Assembly (NCBI GenBank): GCA_037447655.1
Contig: JBBHKE010001435.1
Location: 122,001 to 186,000, forward strand
Origin: Zygnema cylindricum
Lineage: Eukaryota; Streptophyta; Zygnematophyceae; Zygnematales; Zygnemataceae
Reading direction: 5' to 3'
DNA: 64,000 nt
Below, in pieces: positions 27,615 to 38,918 of this stretch. A model generated the notes under the pieces. The model was given only the letters and a program-made list of their open reading frames with translations. It was not told where the DNA came from and made no database searches. The number at the start of each line of letters is the position of its first letter. Within the stretch, counting starts at the first letter, position 1. The translations under genes and the position numbers were made by a program.

Positions 27615-29259
27615 CTGCTTCTGAGTAAGTCTGGGGTTCGCTCAAATATGACAGCTTAGTTACCTTGTTGTTAACTTGTCTCTCTTGAAGTCTCTTGCTG
27701 CTTCTCCTTCCTCCTTCAAATTTTGACGCTGGGATGGAGGGTAATCTTAGGTTTCTTCGAACAACTTCACCTTCTCCCCTATCCGTGGAGTCCATCTTCG
27801 GTCATTCATCGTCCATTTCCTGTATTTCCTCGTTTTCTTCCTCGGTTTGAATCGGAAGTTGTGACTCTAAGAGAGGGTCACTCTCGGTCAGATTTTTCTA
27901 TACCTCTACACGGTCAAGCTGAACCGAAGTTCGGTTAGTACAATCTGCATCTAACTCAGTTTCGGATTCAATTATAATTCTGACCGGTTTAGTGTACTTA
28001 AAGGGATCTATGGATTTTCTTTCATCTATAACTACCAATTGTTTTACTAGAATTATGTCTTCTCTTCCGAGATCATAAACTCTATACCCTTTTACGTTCT
28101 CATCATACCCAAGTAAGTATCGCGGCTTTCCTCTAACATCTAACTTCCAATCAGATTTTTCTGTGTTTAAACTAAACACTTGACTTCCAAACACCTTTAA
28201 GTGTGATATGTTAGGTTTTCTCCCGGTTCATCTTTCATAAGGTGTTTGACCTTTTACAAGTGAGGTAAGAACTCTATTTTTGAGATAGTTAGCACAATTC
28301 ATAGCTTCTGCCCAAAAACTTTTCCTTATCTTTTTATCCGTCAACATACTACAGGCACTCTCACTTAATGTCCGATTTCGTCTCTCGGCTACACCATTTT
28401 GTTATGGGTTCTTTGGGACAGTCTTTTGGTGTTGAACCCCTTCCTCTTTCAAGTAATCCTCAAACTCATTAGAAGTGAATTCCCCCCCATTATCACTTCT
28501 CACTCTCTTTATAGATGTCTTTTGAAGCTTTTCACTCCATGATTTATATTCCTTAAAATAAGCCGAAACCTCAGATTTGTTTTTCAAGAAATATACTCTA
28601 GAGTATCTAGACCAATCATCGGTGATAGTAAGCATAAATCTTTTCCCTCCAACTGATGGCACTTTGGCCTGTCCCCATATGTCAGTGTGAACCAAATCTA
28701 AAACCTTTTCACCCTTATATGTTGCGGCTTTTGGAAAAGGCAATCTGTGGGCTTTTCCTTGAGCACACCCACTACAATCATCCAAAGTCTCATTATCTCC
28801 AAAATGTATGCCCTCAACTACACCCATTTTTTTCATTTCCTTTAATCTATCTAGATGCACATGTCCCAATCTTTTATACCAAATCATCAAATCACTTACA
28901 CCAACATAGTAAACTCCTGTCTTTCCATTACTCAAATTCAGCCTAAACATTCCTTGGCTACCCTTTTCAGCTGTGACGTACACTTCATTCTCATAGCTGG
29001 CAACAAAGACTCCTTTCTTAGTACTAGTCTCAAAACCCTTATCATCTAAGACCGACGTAGAGATAAGATTCTTGTTCAACTCTGGGATAAAAAGAACATC
29101 AGAGAAAGTGACTATGGATGCATTTCCATCAACTAAGACTCTCACATCCACACATCCCACTAAATTAGTGGTGACTATTCTCCCATCCCCATACTCTATC
29201 TCTACAGTAAGGATCTTTCTCATTTTGGTAAACAATGGTTTTTCTCTACACATATGCAT
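27615..29259 (-). pseudogene. Copia C: protease end, GAG-pre-integrase and integrase
   Basis: The frame 29259-28402 covers the protease tail, the pre-integrase zinc domain (HVHLDRLKEMKKMG...CSGCAQGKAHRLPF), the first catalytic Asp in LVHTDIWG and the second in RSDNGGEF. A stop after TVPKNP interrupts the motif that holds the Glu (QNGVAER, next frame). The integrase C-terminal part FGSQVFSLNTEKSDW...GYDENVKGYRVYD (28194-27898) and a linker reach the RT. Multiple stops. Confidence 0.87.
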
Positions 29260-30451
29260 AGAGCCTCTGAATCAATAATCCATCATTCTTCAGGAGCTTC
29301 TCTTACTCCACCGAAAGCACACTTTTGCCTCTTTAAAATCTCCAGCTCACCTTTCACCTCCAGCTCCTCGTTGAGGAGGAGTTCTCCATCGTCCTCATCG
29401 GAGTCCTCTCCGATGACTTGTGTTCCACAAATGCCTTCTTTTTCTTTGCTGCTGGTTTTGCGACATGTTCCTCCTTCAATCTCAGCTCTGTCAGTTTAGT
29501 ACACTCCGCCATGTAATGTCCCGGCTTCTTACAAAAGTGACAAAGCCCCTTCGGAGGCCTTGATCCAGATCCTTCCGATTGATTTCCTCTTCCCCCTCCA
29601 CCAAAGTTTCCATAAGGTTTCTTGGAATCCTTATCTCTCGAATTAGTTCCAGCAGCCAATGCCTGAACACTCTTTCCTCCTCTCCGAATCTCAATTGTGT
29701 TTTCCCGAACCAAAATCATTCCCACAACGGAGTTCCAGATCGATCGATGATCTCGCAAGTTCTGAACCCTGTTAACAATGTTTTCATAATCATCTGGGAG
29801 TTTCATCAACAAAGTATTCACCTTCTCTTTCTTGGTCTCCCTTTTTCTTGCACTCTCCAACTCCATAAATAACCCGGCGAAGTCATTACAAAAATCTAAC
29901 ATTTTTCTCCCTTTGTACACATATGCCTGTACCTTTTGATCTGCCAGCTTCTGCTGCTGAATCGTACCACTCTTGGAAATGTTGACAAGAGCCTCCCACA
30001 ACTCGTCCGCCTTGTCCACATGAAGATGAGGTGTAGCCACTGCCAGGGTGAGACGCCCGAAAATAAAATGAGTCGCCACGGTATTGTTAAAATCCCAGAT
30101 TTCACTATCATTAGCCTCGGTTTTCTGAACATCTGACACCAAAACTGATCCAGTAGGAATCAGTGTAAGTTTCTCTTTCCCCTTCTCCTTCCCTAGGTCC
30201 GACACGATGCTCTCTCCAACATCCTATTCCACATCTGGCCCCGCAAATTCTCCTGTGAACCGAGATCCTCCAAACCCTGGTGGAACTCCTAATTTTGTGG
30301 ATGGCCGACGCACACGACCACTCACAATGCCCCATAGCCGTTTTTCAACTAGTGCACCCCTCATCATGGTTTCCCAATAAATAAACCCTGTTCCATTAAA
30401 AATGGGCACCCTAGAGGGTGGGCCCATAACCTGAAACTCTGTGACCTCCAT
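29260..30451 (-). pseudogene. Copia C: gag, starting inside the LTR
   Basis: The first ATG is at 30451, 20 nt inside the 5' LTR. It reads MEVTEFQVMGPPSRVPIFNG straight through the primer-binding site. A shift near 30220 leads to the main body (30205-29354) with UBN2-like gag text and a CCHC knuckle CHFCKKPGHYMAEC near 29510-29551. The acidic/Ser tail is shifted relative to sister copies. DSG protease text follows near 29270. Confidence 0.85.
30417..30431 (-). promoter_or_regulatory. Copia C primer-binding site (initiator tRNA-Met anticodon arm)
   Basis: Minus strand GGTTATGGGCCCACC, starting directly at the LTR edge. It is a 15-nt perfect complement of the anticodon stem-loop GGTGGGCCCATAACC of plant initiator tRNA-Met, as recalled. 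It is also coding sequence (VMGPP). Confidence 0.8.
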
Positions 30452-31403
30452 TGGTCCACAAAATGTCCAGCTTATATAAAGCCTTTAGGATAATATTTGC
30501 ACTTTTGACTTTGGCAATGAATAAGTTCCATCCTGGCACGCAAAAAATTTGACCAACTACACCTCTGTGTAGCGTGGACTCCCCTGAGTCCGCAGCAAAA
30601 AGAATCAGTGAAATTGCTCCTCTGAGCATTAAGTTATGGCTGACCAAAGTTGGTCCATAAATACAGGTGCACTCTGGGAGAGAGGCTGAAAAACCAAAAA
30701 TATTGGAAGTCCTAAGCTACCTCTCTAAACCTATTACTAAGGTACTCGACCAATCACATGATTGTAAAGTACAAGAAGGTACAAGTACCTCTGTGCTTAT
30801 TGTACGGCCATAGTACGGCATGGCCAGTCCGCTGACGCGTGTCAGTTCCAGAGCCGTAGTTGCTCCTCCCGTAATATCCGCTGTCCAACCATATGTTGCC
30901 ACGTGTCATCCGCCGACATCTGGTCCGCAAAATGCCAAATTGCTATTCCGGCATTTCGGCTCCACTGTGAGCTGTTAGATCAGACCCGGACATTTGATTT
31001 CGTCCGTCGTAATTAAATGTCGATTCGTATATTTCGTGCGGTTCGATTTCGTGCGGACCGGTATGTTTCCATGCATAAATTGTCTCGTAAATTGTTAAAT
31101 GGAATATCCGGCGTCGTACGACTTTAAATAATTATCGCGTCATATAGTTGTATCACTACTTCAAGAGCTATTGGATAAGGCGGACGGCTAGTTCGTTCGG
31201 CGGTCATCCGGAGGTCTTTGGATCAAGTCCCACAACTGGCAGTCTATGTTTTGTAGAAAATTATACTAGTGATCTGCTTGTCTCTTTAGCTGCTAGAGGC
31301 AGCCATGGCTGTATGGCTGCCTGTAGGTCCTCAGTGACTACGCCAAGTATGAGGGCTGTAGTAAGGTCACAAGAAAGACTACAAAATACCTCTCTTTTCA
31401 ACA
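30432..31403 (-). repeat. Copia C 5' LTR
   Basis: 972 bp, TGAAACTCTGTG...TTTTCAACA on the plus strand. It matches the 3' LTR closely apart from the 30-bp duplication there. Hairpin near 30767-30803 and tRNA-like module near 31163-31243. Confidence 0.93.
31163..31243 (+). promoter_or_regulatory. tRNA-like A/B-box module inside the Copia C 5' LTR
   Basis: TGGATAAGGCGG at 31172-31183 and GGATCAAGTCC at 31220-31230, as in the other LTR of C. Confidence 0.55.
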
Positions 31404-32260
31404 AAAATATCATCTATAAACACTTGGACAAACTCATCTATGTAATGTGAAAAGGTTTTGTTCATTAATCTGTGGTAAGTAGGCGGTGCATTCGTTTATC
31501 TTTATGGCATCACTATCCATTCGAAATGACCCACCCTAGTCTTGGAAGCAGTTTTATCAACATCTTCAATTCTAATTGGCACTTGATTAAAGTCACTACG
31601 CAGATTAATCAACGAAAATACTTAATCACCTTTTAAACGATCTATCAAATCAGAAATTAAAGGTAACGGATACTTATCATTCACTGTAATATCGTTCAGA
31701 CTACGATAATCGACACACATTCTCAACGTTCCGTCCTTCTTTTTGATGAAGAGAACTGGTGCTCTGTACGGTGATTTGCTGGGCTGAATATGTCCTTTCT
31801 CTAGGAGTTCCTTGATATGTTTCTTTAATTCCTCCTGCTCAAAGAAACTGTGCTTATAAATTCCTGTGACAGGAGGGTTGCATCCAGGTTCAAGGTTAAT
31901 AACATGTTCCACATCTCGGGAAGGTGGCCTTCCTGAGGGTAAATCACTTGGAAAAACATCTTGAAATTCAAAAATCAAATCTTTAACAGCAACATTAGAT
32001 GTATTAATGTCAGTTACAAAATCAGATTTTTGTTTTTCGAGAGTTTTAGTGGTGTCTGATTTAGGGATGATATCAATGTTAGTGTTTTCTCCCCCCCTTT
32101 CATCACTAACTGCCTCAGTTACTAATAACAAGAAAACATGAAATGTTTTATCTTTTAAGTGCTTTTTAAATTGTTTAGCAGATATCAAACCTTCCACTCC
32201 CAATCTGGTTATGTTATTTATATGATTCATATGCAATTTATTAGGAGATAATGCTTGCAA
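31404..32260 (-). pseudogene. Gypsy B: protease-RT linker and RT N-terminal half
   Basis: The minus-strand frame 32260-31622 leads to [40 protein letters not shown], the start of the RT fingers/palm. After a stop at about 31620 it continues FSLINLRSDFNQVPI and MNKTFSHYIDEFVQVFIDDIFV. The two catalytic Asp codons of the FIDD motif are at 31409-31414. The Copia C target duplication starts one base away, so the insertion cuts RT directly behind its active site. Confidence 0.9.
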
Positions 32261-32266
32261 AACCTT

Positions 32267-32716
32267 TCAGCCGTTTTCATACTTCACTTTCAAGGTGTTA
32301 ATTTCCCAATTAATTTGAGGATTGTGTTTAGTTAACCAAGGCTTTCCCAGAATTAGTTCTTCACTTCCCAAATTCATTATTTCACACACAACTTTGATTT
32401 TATGACCCTGGATATCAACTTCTATTGTGTCAGTTTGTAAGTCTAATGTGGACTTATTACCATTTGCCACTTGAACATGTAAAGGCTTCTCCCTTATGAC
32501 AGTAGGAATTTTATTTTCCTCTACAAATCTATGTGAAATAAAATTATGTGTGGCACCTGAATCAACCATTACTCTCAACGGTTTTCCTTCCACTAATGAC
32601 TCGAATCTAATCAAACTGTGTCTGGTGTCATCATTACTTAACTGTCCTAACATAGGTTTGTTATTGAGAATTTTATCAGAAAGATTCTTTAAACTATGCA
32701 GTGTAGTGAGAATCAT
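32267..32716 (-). CDS. Gypsy B: retropepsin-like aspartic protease
   Basis: VMVDSGATHNFIS near residues 48-60 has the catalytic Asp-Ser-Gly. LILGKPWLTKHNPQINW near residue 125 is the second signature of Gypsy proteases. It cleaves the polyprotein. Open across the domain, but separated by stops from gag (32717-32932 in broken frame) and from RT. Confidence 0.9.
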   Translation of the reverse strand: MILTTLHSLKNLSDKILNNKPMLGQLSNDDTRHSLIRFESLVEGKPLRVMVDSGATHNFISHRFVEENKIPTVIREKPLHVQVANGNKSTLDLQTDTIEVDIQGHKIKVVCEIMNLGSEELILGKPWLTKHNPQINWEINTLKVKYENG

Positions 32717-32932
32717 AATAAATTCAGCTATCTAAACTTTTCCATTCATTAATTTGCCCTCCAAAGTTAATTTTTGTACTTCTGGATCTAGTTGACTCAA
32801 CTGAGGACTTTCTGTTAGTCCATTCCGTTTCCCACCTCATGTGCTTCCTACTCAGCTAGGTATAATGCAATATCCTCTTGCAGACCTTCATATACATCGA
32901 GTTTTTTGAGAGAACCTTTCTCTGTACAGTCT

Positions 32933-34136
32933 TTAGCGTAATGATGGACCTCTACATTTTAAACAAGTGACTTTCTTTTTGGGTTTTGTGCACTCTCTAC
33001 TAAAATGTCCCTCCTCTCCACAATTATAACAGTTAATCTTTTTCAGTTGTGCACACTCAAATGCTCTATTACCCTTTTTCTGACAAATAGTGCATGTGGG
33101 GATGGTAAGCTTAGGCTTCTGAGCATTAATGCTTGGTTTAGGACTCTTAGTGTAATCCCCTCTATTGTGAAATTTATTTCCTGCATTAACACTCTGTCCA
33201 CCCCTCTGATTTCCTCTAAAAAGATTTTGCCTATTCACAAGACCCGCATTCAGACCCTCTTCTATAAATTCGTCCTCACCCCATTCTAATACTTCATTGA
33301 AAATTTCCCCTGAGTGATCGAGTTTCACGACTATACCCCAACTGATCTTGTAATTCTAATGACTTATCTTGTATTTCTTTCAGATTAAGAAATTTTTGAT
33401 GTTTGAGTTTTGATTTCAGTATAGGATTCAGATAGTTCAAGAAATGCAACCTATCCATTTCATCAGTCAAACCTTTGACATAAATGCTGGATGAGTCAAA
33501 TTCCACAATATAATCTTTCACAGATTCAGTGTGCTTACAGTTCAGCCACTTCTCTTCCATTCTGGATTTATAAGTGATGGACAAGAAACGCGATTTGATC
33601 GCGGTTTTAAAAGTTTCCCAATCAACATTATCAGGAATTAAATTAGACCTTCTCTGAGTGTAATACCAAATATGAGCATCACCCTTCAGACAGCTAACAA
33701 CAAAAGAAGTATAATCATCGCGATCACAGTTCCTAGATTCCAAATAATACTCCATATGAAAAATCCAAGCATCCAACTTATCAATTTTCTTACCATCAAA
33801 TGATGGTGCTTCACTGATAGACAATTTCATATCTCTTATCTTCTTAGGTCTATCGTGATCATCTTCCCTAAAACTGGCATTTATTTTACTTTTCTCACCC
33901 TTTTGGTCATTAACATCATTCATTGTCTGAATTAAGTTAATGAGCTCATCCAATTTCTCATTTGAAACATTCCCATTTTCCTTAACAAATTTCAATTCAC
34001 TTTTCAATTCGGAAATGGTTTCATCCACAACGGCAGCATGATTATTAAATCTTTTGACCAATTTCACAGTCCGCTTCTTCAACACATTCAACGCATTCTC
34101 CATTTCGCGTTTCCATGCAGAATTTGCCATTATCAC
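32933..34136 (-). pseudogene. Gypsy B: Gag with coiled-coil N-terminus and zinc knuckles
   Basis: The frame 34136-33294 has a coiled-coil-like N-terminus, then SEAPSFDGKKIDKLDAWIFH and DWETFKTAIKSRF of the retrotransposon gag domain. A -1/+1 shift near 33300 leads to 33328-32933 with CTICQKKGNRAFEC and the CCHC knuckle CYNCGEEGHFSREC. Gag forms the particle and binds RNA. The start MIMANS at 34136 is a reasonable initiator about 750 nt inside the LTR. Confidence 0.9.
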
Positions 34137-34892
34137 ACAATGAAATCAAGCAAAAGAAAGATAGAGTATAATTTCCCAATGAAATTTGACTGCAGATTTG
34201 AAGTCCTAAGATTTTTCCAATCCAAGAATTCTTCTCCTTAACGAATCCTTTGAAAATGTCAAAATTTGAGAATAAAAAAAAAACATTGACAGTAAGTTAG
34301 TGCAAATTCAAAATTCAATTTTCCAACATTGAAACAAAGGTAAGAATTTCCCCACAAATTTTGCAACAACAAAATTGAAAGCTCTCAAAGGTAAGGTTTA
34401 ACCACAAATTTTGCAACAAAAAAATTGAAAGCAATCAGAGGTAACAATTTTGGGTTTGAAAAGTTTTGAGTCATTTTTGGACTCCTTTGCTCTTGAAAAA
34501 GTAAAGTACTCCACTTTCCTTCTCCTCCATCAGCAAATTTCCCACTTCCTACTACATCAGGATCTTTTACTCTCTTATCCTCACATCCTTACCCTTCATG
34601 GCTTCAAGCCCTCCCTCTACACATGAATCATTGCTAGGGAAGGCAAGTTTGTTTGGCCTCTAGGTAATTGGAGTGAGTTTGAGCGGTGGCTACAATGCCC
34701 ACCCCGCCTTAGTCCTTAGGACCTGAGCACGCCCCACATCTAACCAGCGGCCGCTGGCAGTGTGATCACTCAGTTTCCCTCCAATCCTCTACCACTTCAC
34801 ATTGTGGTTCTACTGACACAAGTTAAAGCACCCTCACCGGTCACGACAATCGATATTCCAGTGAGCAAACTTCTCCTTGGTTTCTAACCAAA
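34137..34892 (-). other. Gypsy B untranslated leader
   Basis: Noncoding stretch between the primer-binding site and gag, as expected for a 5' leader. A short direct repeat (CAAATTTTGCAACAA...AAATTGAAAGC) occurs at about 34356-34432. Confidence 0.7.
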
Positions 34893-34904
34893 GCTCCAAT
34901 ACCA
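34893..34904 (-). promoter_or_regulatory. Gypsy B primer-binding site, initiator tRNA-Met 3' end
   Basis: Minus strand TGGTATTGGAGC, two bases inside the LTR. It differs at two positions from TGGTATCAGAGC, the complement of the 3' end of plant initiator tRNA-Met. Confidence 0.75.
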
Positions 34905-34906
34905 TA

Positions 34907-35874
34907 TGTAACAGGATCTCCTACCTCTCAGAAAATCCCATTACTACAAACAATCCCAACCACACATTCCACACATTGGAAAATACACATCCACATTGGA
35001 CCACACTCACATAAGGATAAACTTTAAATTAGAAGAAGCTTCTGTCCACATAACATTAGCTTGGTCTCTTGCCCTCGTGGCTCAACCCTTCTTATTAAAG
35101 TGTTTTCTACTACTCTCCACTCTTAATAATTCTATCTCTTAACTACTAAAACACTATTGAGTTAGTAAGAGATTTCAATGCAAAAATGCCTTTTCTCCAA
35201 TTTGGTATTAATCGCTCAGGACCAAGATCAGCCGAAATTTCCACAAACTTTTCCAGAGGAAAAGATGTCTGCTCTCCTCGTACACTTCACTATTTATCCA
35301 TCATCGCCCTGGACTAGCCAGGCTAGAGTTTATGCTCCGTTTTAACAAGCTTTTACCTGGGCCAATCATTGATCAGCAAAGACTCAGACTGACCAATGCA
35401 AAAACGTGCGAAATCTCTTACTAATTACTTAGCACTTTACTAACCAATCGATCGTTACGTTTCACTTCGTAAAATTTACCTGCAAAAGTGCGCGCCAAAC
35501 GAAACGGGACTTCGCACGATCGTGCGTAACAAATTTCGCACGTGAAACTTCCCACGAAATTCCCTTAAGTGAAAGTGACGTTTCGTACTAAAATTTGTAC
35601 GAGACGAACGACCGTGCATACTAAACGTTTCATTAGAACTTTATGAAACGTACACGCGTAATTTCGGTACTAATTTGACCCTTAACCCGTTCAATGATAC
35701 CCACTTGTTATTTAGACCTCACGCTGTCACCTAAATACACCCATCGCTATAACTTTTAAAATATAACTCCAAATAACGTGATTCTTTCGCGGACCTCCAC
35801 CAAATTTAGTACTCTATAATCATTACAACTAAATACCCTTTTATAAACAAGTTCGATCTGCTATTACAATTACA
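34907..35874 (-). repeat. Gypsy B 5' LTR
   Basis: 968 bp, TGTAACAGG...ACAATTACA on the plus strand. It pairs with 21807-22769 and is flanked on the right by the AAATC duplication. Confidence 0.93.
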
Positions 35875-36338
35875 AAATCCTTGGTTGCAATAGTCGCATA
35901 AGAGAATGGAAGTTTTTCGTCAGCCCGGTTGCAAAGTGTGCATTCTGTAGCCTCAATGATAGGCATGCGCATGGGATCCATATCTTGAGAGAGATTCGAC
36001 AAATAACATGGGGCACAATTTTTCGAATGCTCTCTAAAAGTTTGCTTATCGGCTCCTTGAAGTCCCAACATGCCATTCGTGTCAACTTCGATAATACGAA
36101 GAATGTGGGCTGAAACATCGGTGTCCAAAGTGTCAAAGGATTGTCGCCGCAAATAGACATAATCCCACACACGGTAAGGCTTCTGTTGAGGTCGGTAACT
36201 GCGGCTATGTGTTCGGGCAAAGCACAAAGTATCTCGATGCAGGGCAATTTGAAGGTTGTTAAAAGCCATGGGAATCTCTCGAGCGAAAAGTAGCGCCCGG
36301 TTGGTTAGTTCTTCTAGAAAAACTGTGTCAGACAGCAA
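35875..36338 (-). pseudogene. Gypsy A: integrase C-terminal region and first half of PHD finger
   Basis: Minus strand: ELTNRALLFAREIPMAFNNLQIALHRD, then PYRVWDYVYLRRQSFDT and LGLQGADKQTFREHSKNCAPC, typical of the segment after a Gypsy integrase core. It then gives ATECTLCNRADEK. A one-base shift follows, and the next frame reads LLCDYCNQGF at the insertion edge. CTLC and CDYC are the first two Cys pairs of a C4HC3 PHD finger. The His and last four ligands continue at 21801. Confidence 0.85.
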
Positions 36339-36446
36339 GATAAGCGGAAAGCTTGCAGCTTTTTAGATATTCCTGCCCAACAAGGGTTGGCGCCCAAACA
36401 AGACATAGCATTGAATGAAATTAGCCAAGCTCTTCCTTACCAAAAT

Positions 36447-37080
36447 TTAATACCCTATGGCAATGTAGCTAAGTGACTCGTCCCATACTGTTATATGTTT
36501 CTCCAAACAGTGCTTGCGTAAGGCTCGCTTGAAAGTTTGAACTGCTTGTTCCGCCAATCCATCAACCTGTGGATGATCCGGACTGGTACGCAAGTGGTCT
36601 ATGAGAGCGTCATCTAACATCTCTTGGAATTCCCGGCGGAATTCTGTCCCTTGATCGGTGAGGACTTCGGCTGGAGCTCCGTATCTCATAAGGACATGTT
36701 CCTTAAATGCTGCGGTGGTGAGCTTTGCCGTTTTTTGTGGTAACGCCACCACTTCAACCCATTTGCTAGAAATTTTCAATCATGATCATTATATATTGTT
36801 TCCCCCTTCGAGATATGGGAAAGGGATTTGCCAAATCGCACGACCTGCGGTAAAATAACCCTTTGATAGTTAGTGGTTGGAGGGTAGTCTGCCGGTTGTT
36901 AAAAGAGGTGCGCAGAGGATCACATATTGCACACTTGTGCAATACTGATGTGACATCAGATTGCATCCCAGACCACCAACAGTGTGCTTGCAACACGCTT
37001 AAGGTGTGCTTGGTCCCATAGTGACCAAGCTCGGTGTGGATTTGTTCAATCAGCGAGAGGCGCTCAGTCGGGCGAGGCAC
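36447..37080 (-). pseudogene. Gypsy A: integrase zinc-binding domain and catalytic core
   Basis: The frame 37080-36766 has HTELGHYGTKHTL...CWWSGM...CAICD (HHCC zinc domain) and CDLANPFP with the first Asp. A shift near 36770 leads to 36779-36447 with EVLTDQGTEFRREF (second Asp) and SPDHPQVDGLAEQAVQTFKRAL (Glu). Confidence 0.9.
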
Positions 37081-37217
37081 GTGTCTAGAACTATTGTCTG
37101 CTAAGAATTGAACTAGTGATCCTCCTAACCAAAGAACATTTTTAGCTCTTTTCTTTACTCTTTCCTCCTCCTCAAATGTAGTGTCCGGTCAAAAAGTTTG
37201 TGAGGAGAGGAAAATAA

Positions 37218-37566
37218 TTAGTGCCTAGTCCCGCCATGGATCTGGGCAGAACGGGAGTTGGGCAGCGAGGCTAAAAAATGTGTAATATAAAACCCTACTG
37301 ACATTGTCGCTACGTCATTGTCATCGAAGTTCTGCCGGACCTTGTTGTCCATGGTCCATGGCAAAGGATTCCGAGAAATGCCGTTTGCATTCAGACTAAG
37401 TAACTCTAGGCGCTGAATTATTTCTATATCGTATTCTTGTAAAATTAATGCCAATCGCGCTTATTTTCCCGAAAGCTTATACTAAAGAGAGTATCTTTTA
37501 ACTTCTGAAAAGCTAAAATCTGATCAAGTCCCCATACGAAAGGGACCTCTTTCTTGAGCTGATTGT
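37218..37566 (-). pseudogene. Gypsy A: RNase H remnant
   Basis: It includes LALILQEYDIEIIQRL and NANGISRNPLPW, the usual C-terminal end of Gypsy RNase H. The text upstream (KKEVPFVWGLDQILAFQKLK) belongs to the RT-RNase H connection. Frames are broken. Confidence 0.75.
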
Positions 37567-38366
37567 TTAATGGTGCAGCGACTGTACTAAAACTCGGGAC
37601 AAATCTGCGATAGTAATTGGCGAATCCAAGGAAGGCCGGAGGCTTGTGAGATCAATGGGGGTCGGTAATTTGTTGATTACCTCAAATTTTGCTTCAAGCG
37701 GTGTGATTCCCTTGGAGGAAATGAAATGTCCAAGGTAAGGCACACTTTTGGACTCGCAAGTACACTTAGTTAGATGCCATTTTAATCCGCCTTTTTTCAG
37801 TTCGGTTAGGGCCCATTCAATATGAGTTGCGTGATCTTCAATTGTGGAAGAGGCAATAATCAAATCATCGATGTATCATCCTGCAAACTTGCAACCACCT
37901 AAAACTAAATCCATTACTTTTTAAAAAACTGCGGGGGCGTTGTTAAGTCCAAAAGGCATCACAAACCATTCCCAACGACCATCACTACACCAAAGGCGGC
38001 TTTATGCCTATCTTTCTCCGCTATTTCAATCTGGTTAAAACCTTGTCGCAAATCGAGAATACTAAAATATTTAGCGCCTCCTACATGATCAAATATTTTC
38101 TTGGCCAATGGCATTGGATGTTGGTCTTGTATAGTTCTAGAATTAAGTTCACGGTAATCGCCATACATTTGACGATCGGAAAAGTTTCCTTCGCCATTTT
38201 TTTTTCGAGGCATGATAGTTATTGCTGCAAAATTAGAGTCCGACAAATAAATAAGACTAGCGTCCTCAAATTCAGCGCAACGTTGATCCACTAATTCCCA
38301 TTCTGTTTCGGATAAGCTGTGTTTTTGCTTGAAAATAGGACAATCGTCTTCAAGATCTATAAACAT
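37567..38366 (-). pseudogene. Gypsy A: reverse transcriptase
   Basis: The frame 38366-37959 gives MYGDYRELNSRTIQDQHPMPL and YFSILDLRQGFNQIEIAE. After a shift near 37975 the text continues FVMPFGLNNAPAVF. A TGA at 37876-37878 directly precedes YIDDL (37864-37875). The frame 37863-37567 then gives HIEWALTELKKGGLKWHLTKC and VPYLGHFISSKGI. This is a Gypsy RT with catalytic YIDD but disabled by stops. Confidence 0.9.
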
Positions 38367-38918
38367 TTTCTAAGTTGTATGAGAACCAAGATCAATCATA
38401 GAGAAAGCGAAAGCATCGATATTCCGTAGAATCACTTTGTTTAGTAAATCATGTTCAGACTGAGAGAGATTAGCCCCAAATTTCCATTTTGGAGGTTCCG
38501 AACGTTTAATTGTCATTGCTTCTATGGCTTGTGCAAAAGCCAGCTGTTCGTCTGCGATGAGCGATTGACCTAAAGAGTAATTGACACGTGTCTGTTGTAA
38601 ACAATTTGTCCAATGATGCCAGGTACGAGTAGGAAGGCTGCCGTCCAGTGAGGAGATGTTGATGTGTGATTAGAGGGAGTAGATTGAGCAGCAGTATAGG
38701 AATGGACCATGATATATGACTGGGATTTAAGAAATTGTAGATTGTGACATCAAGAGAAGGTTTCATATGAGATGGAAAGAGGAAAAACTAAGAAAGTGTC
38801 CCTCTAATGGTGATAGGGAATCGTCTAGGTATGTGTTTAAAAATTGAAGATGTATTCCCCCCCCAGCTAGTTGAGACAGATGGGTTTGTGCGTAACCACC
38901 TGCTGCAAATCCGAGGCC
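38367..38918 (-). other. Gypsy A: linker between methyltransferase and RT
   Basis: Broken frames with no domain recognised; one minus-strand frame (38766-38506) carries no family text. In an intact element this would be polyprotein linker. Confidence 0.5.

Larger units (their letters stand above)
25053..31403 (-). mobile_element. Copia C: full-length Ty1/Copia element inserted into Gypsy B
   Basis: LTRs at 25053-26059 and 30432-31403 begin TGAAACTCTGTGACC and end TTTTCAACA on the plus strand. A perfect target duplication AAAAT lies at 25048-25052 and 31404-31408. Minus-strand order is gag, protease, integrase, RT, RNase H, which is Copia order. Total 6351 bp. Several frameshifts and stops mean it is probably not autonomous now. 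Confidence 0.95.
21807..35874 (-). mobile_element. Gypsy B: complete Ty3/Gypsy element inserted into Gypsy A
   Basis: LTRs at 21807-22769 and 34907-35874 start TGTAACAGGATC and end TTACA on the plus strand. A perfect 5-bp target duplication AAATC lies at 21802-21806 and 35875-35879. Minus-strand coding order is gag, zinc knuckle, retropepsin, RT, RNase H, integrase. Copia C is inserted at the RT active site. Without C the element is about 7.7 kb. The LTRs are highly similar, so B is much younger than A, but its genes have stops and shifts. Confidence 0.95.

Noticed and set aside
32496-32735. Frames on the opposite strand of Gypsy and Copia genes
   Set aside because: Shadows of the clear minus-strand protease, gag and pol frames.
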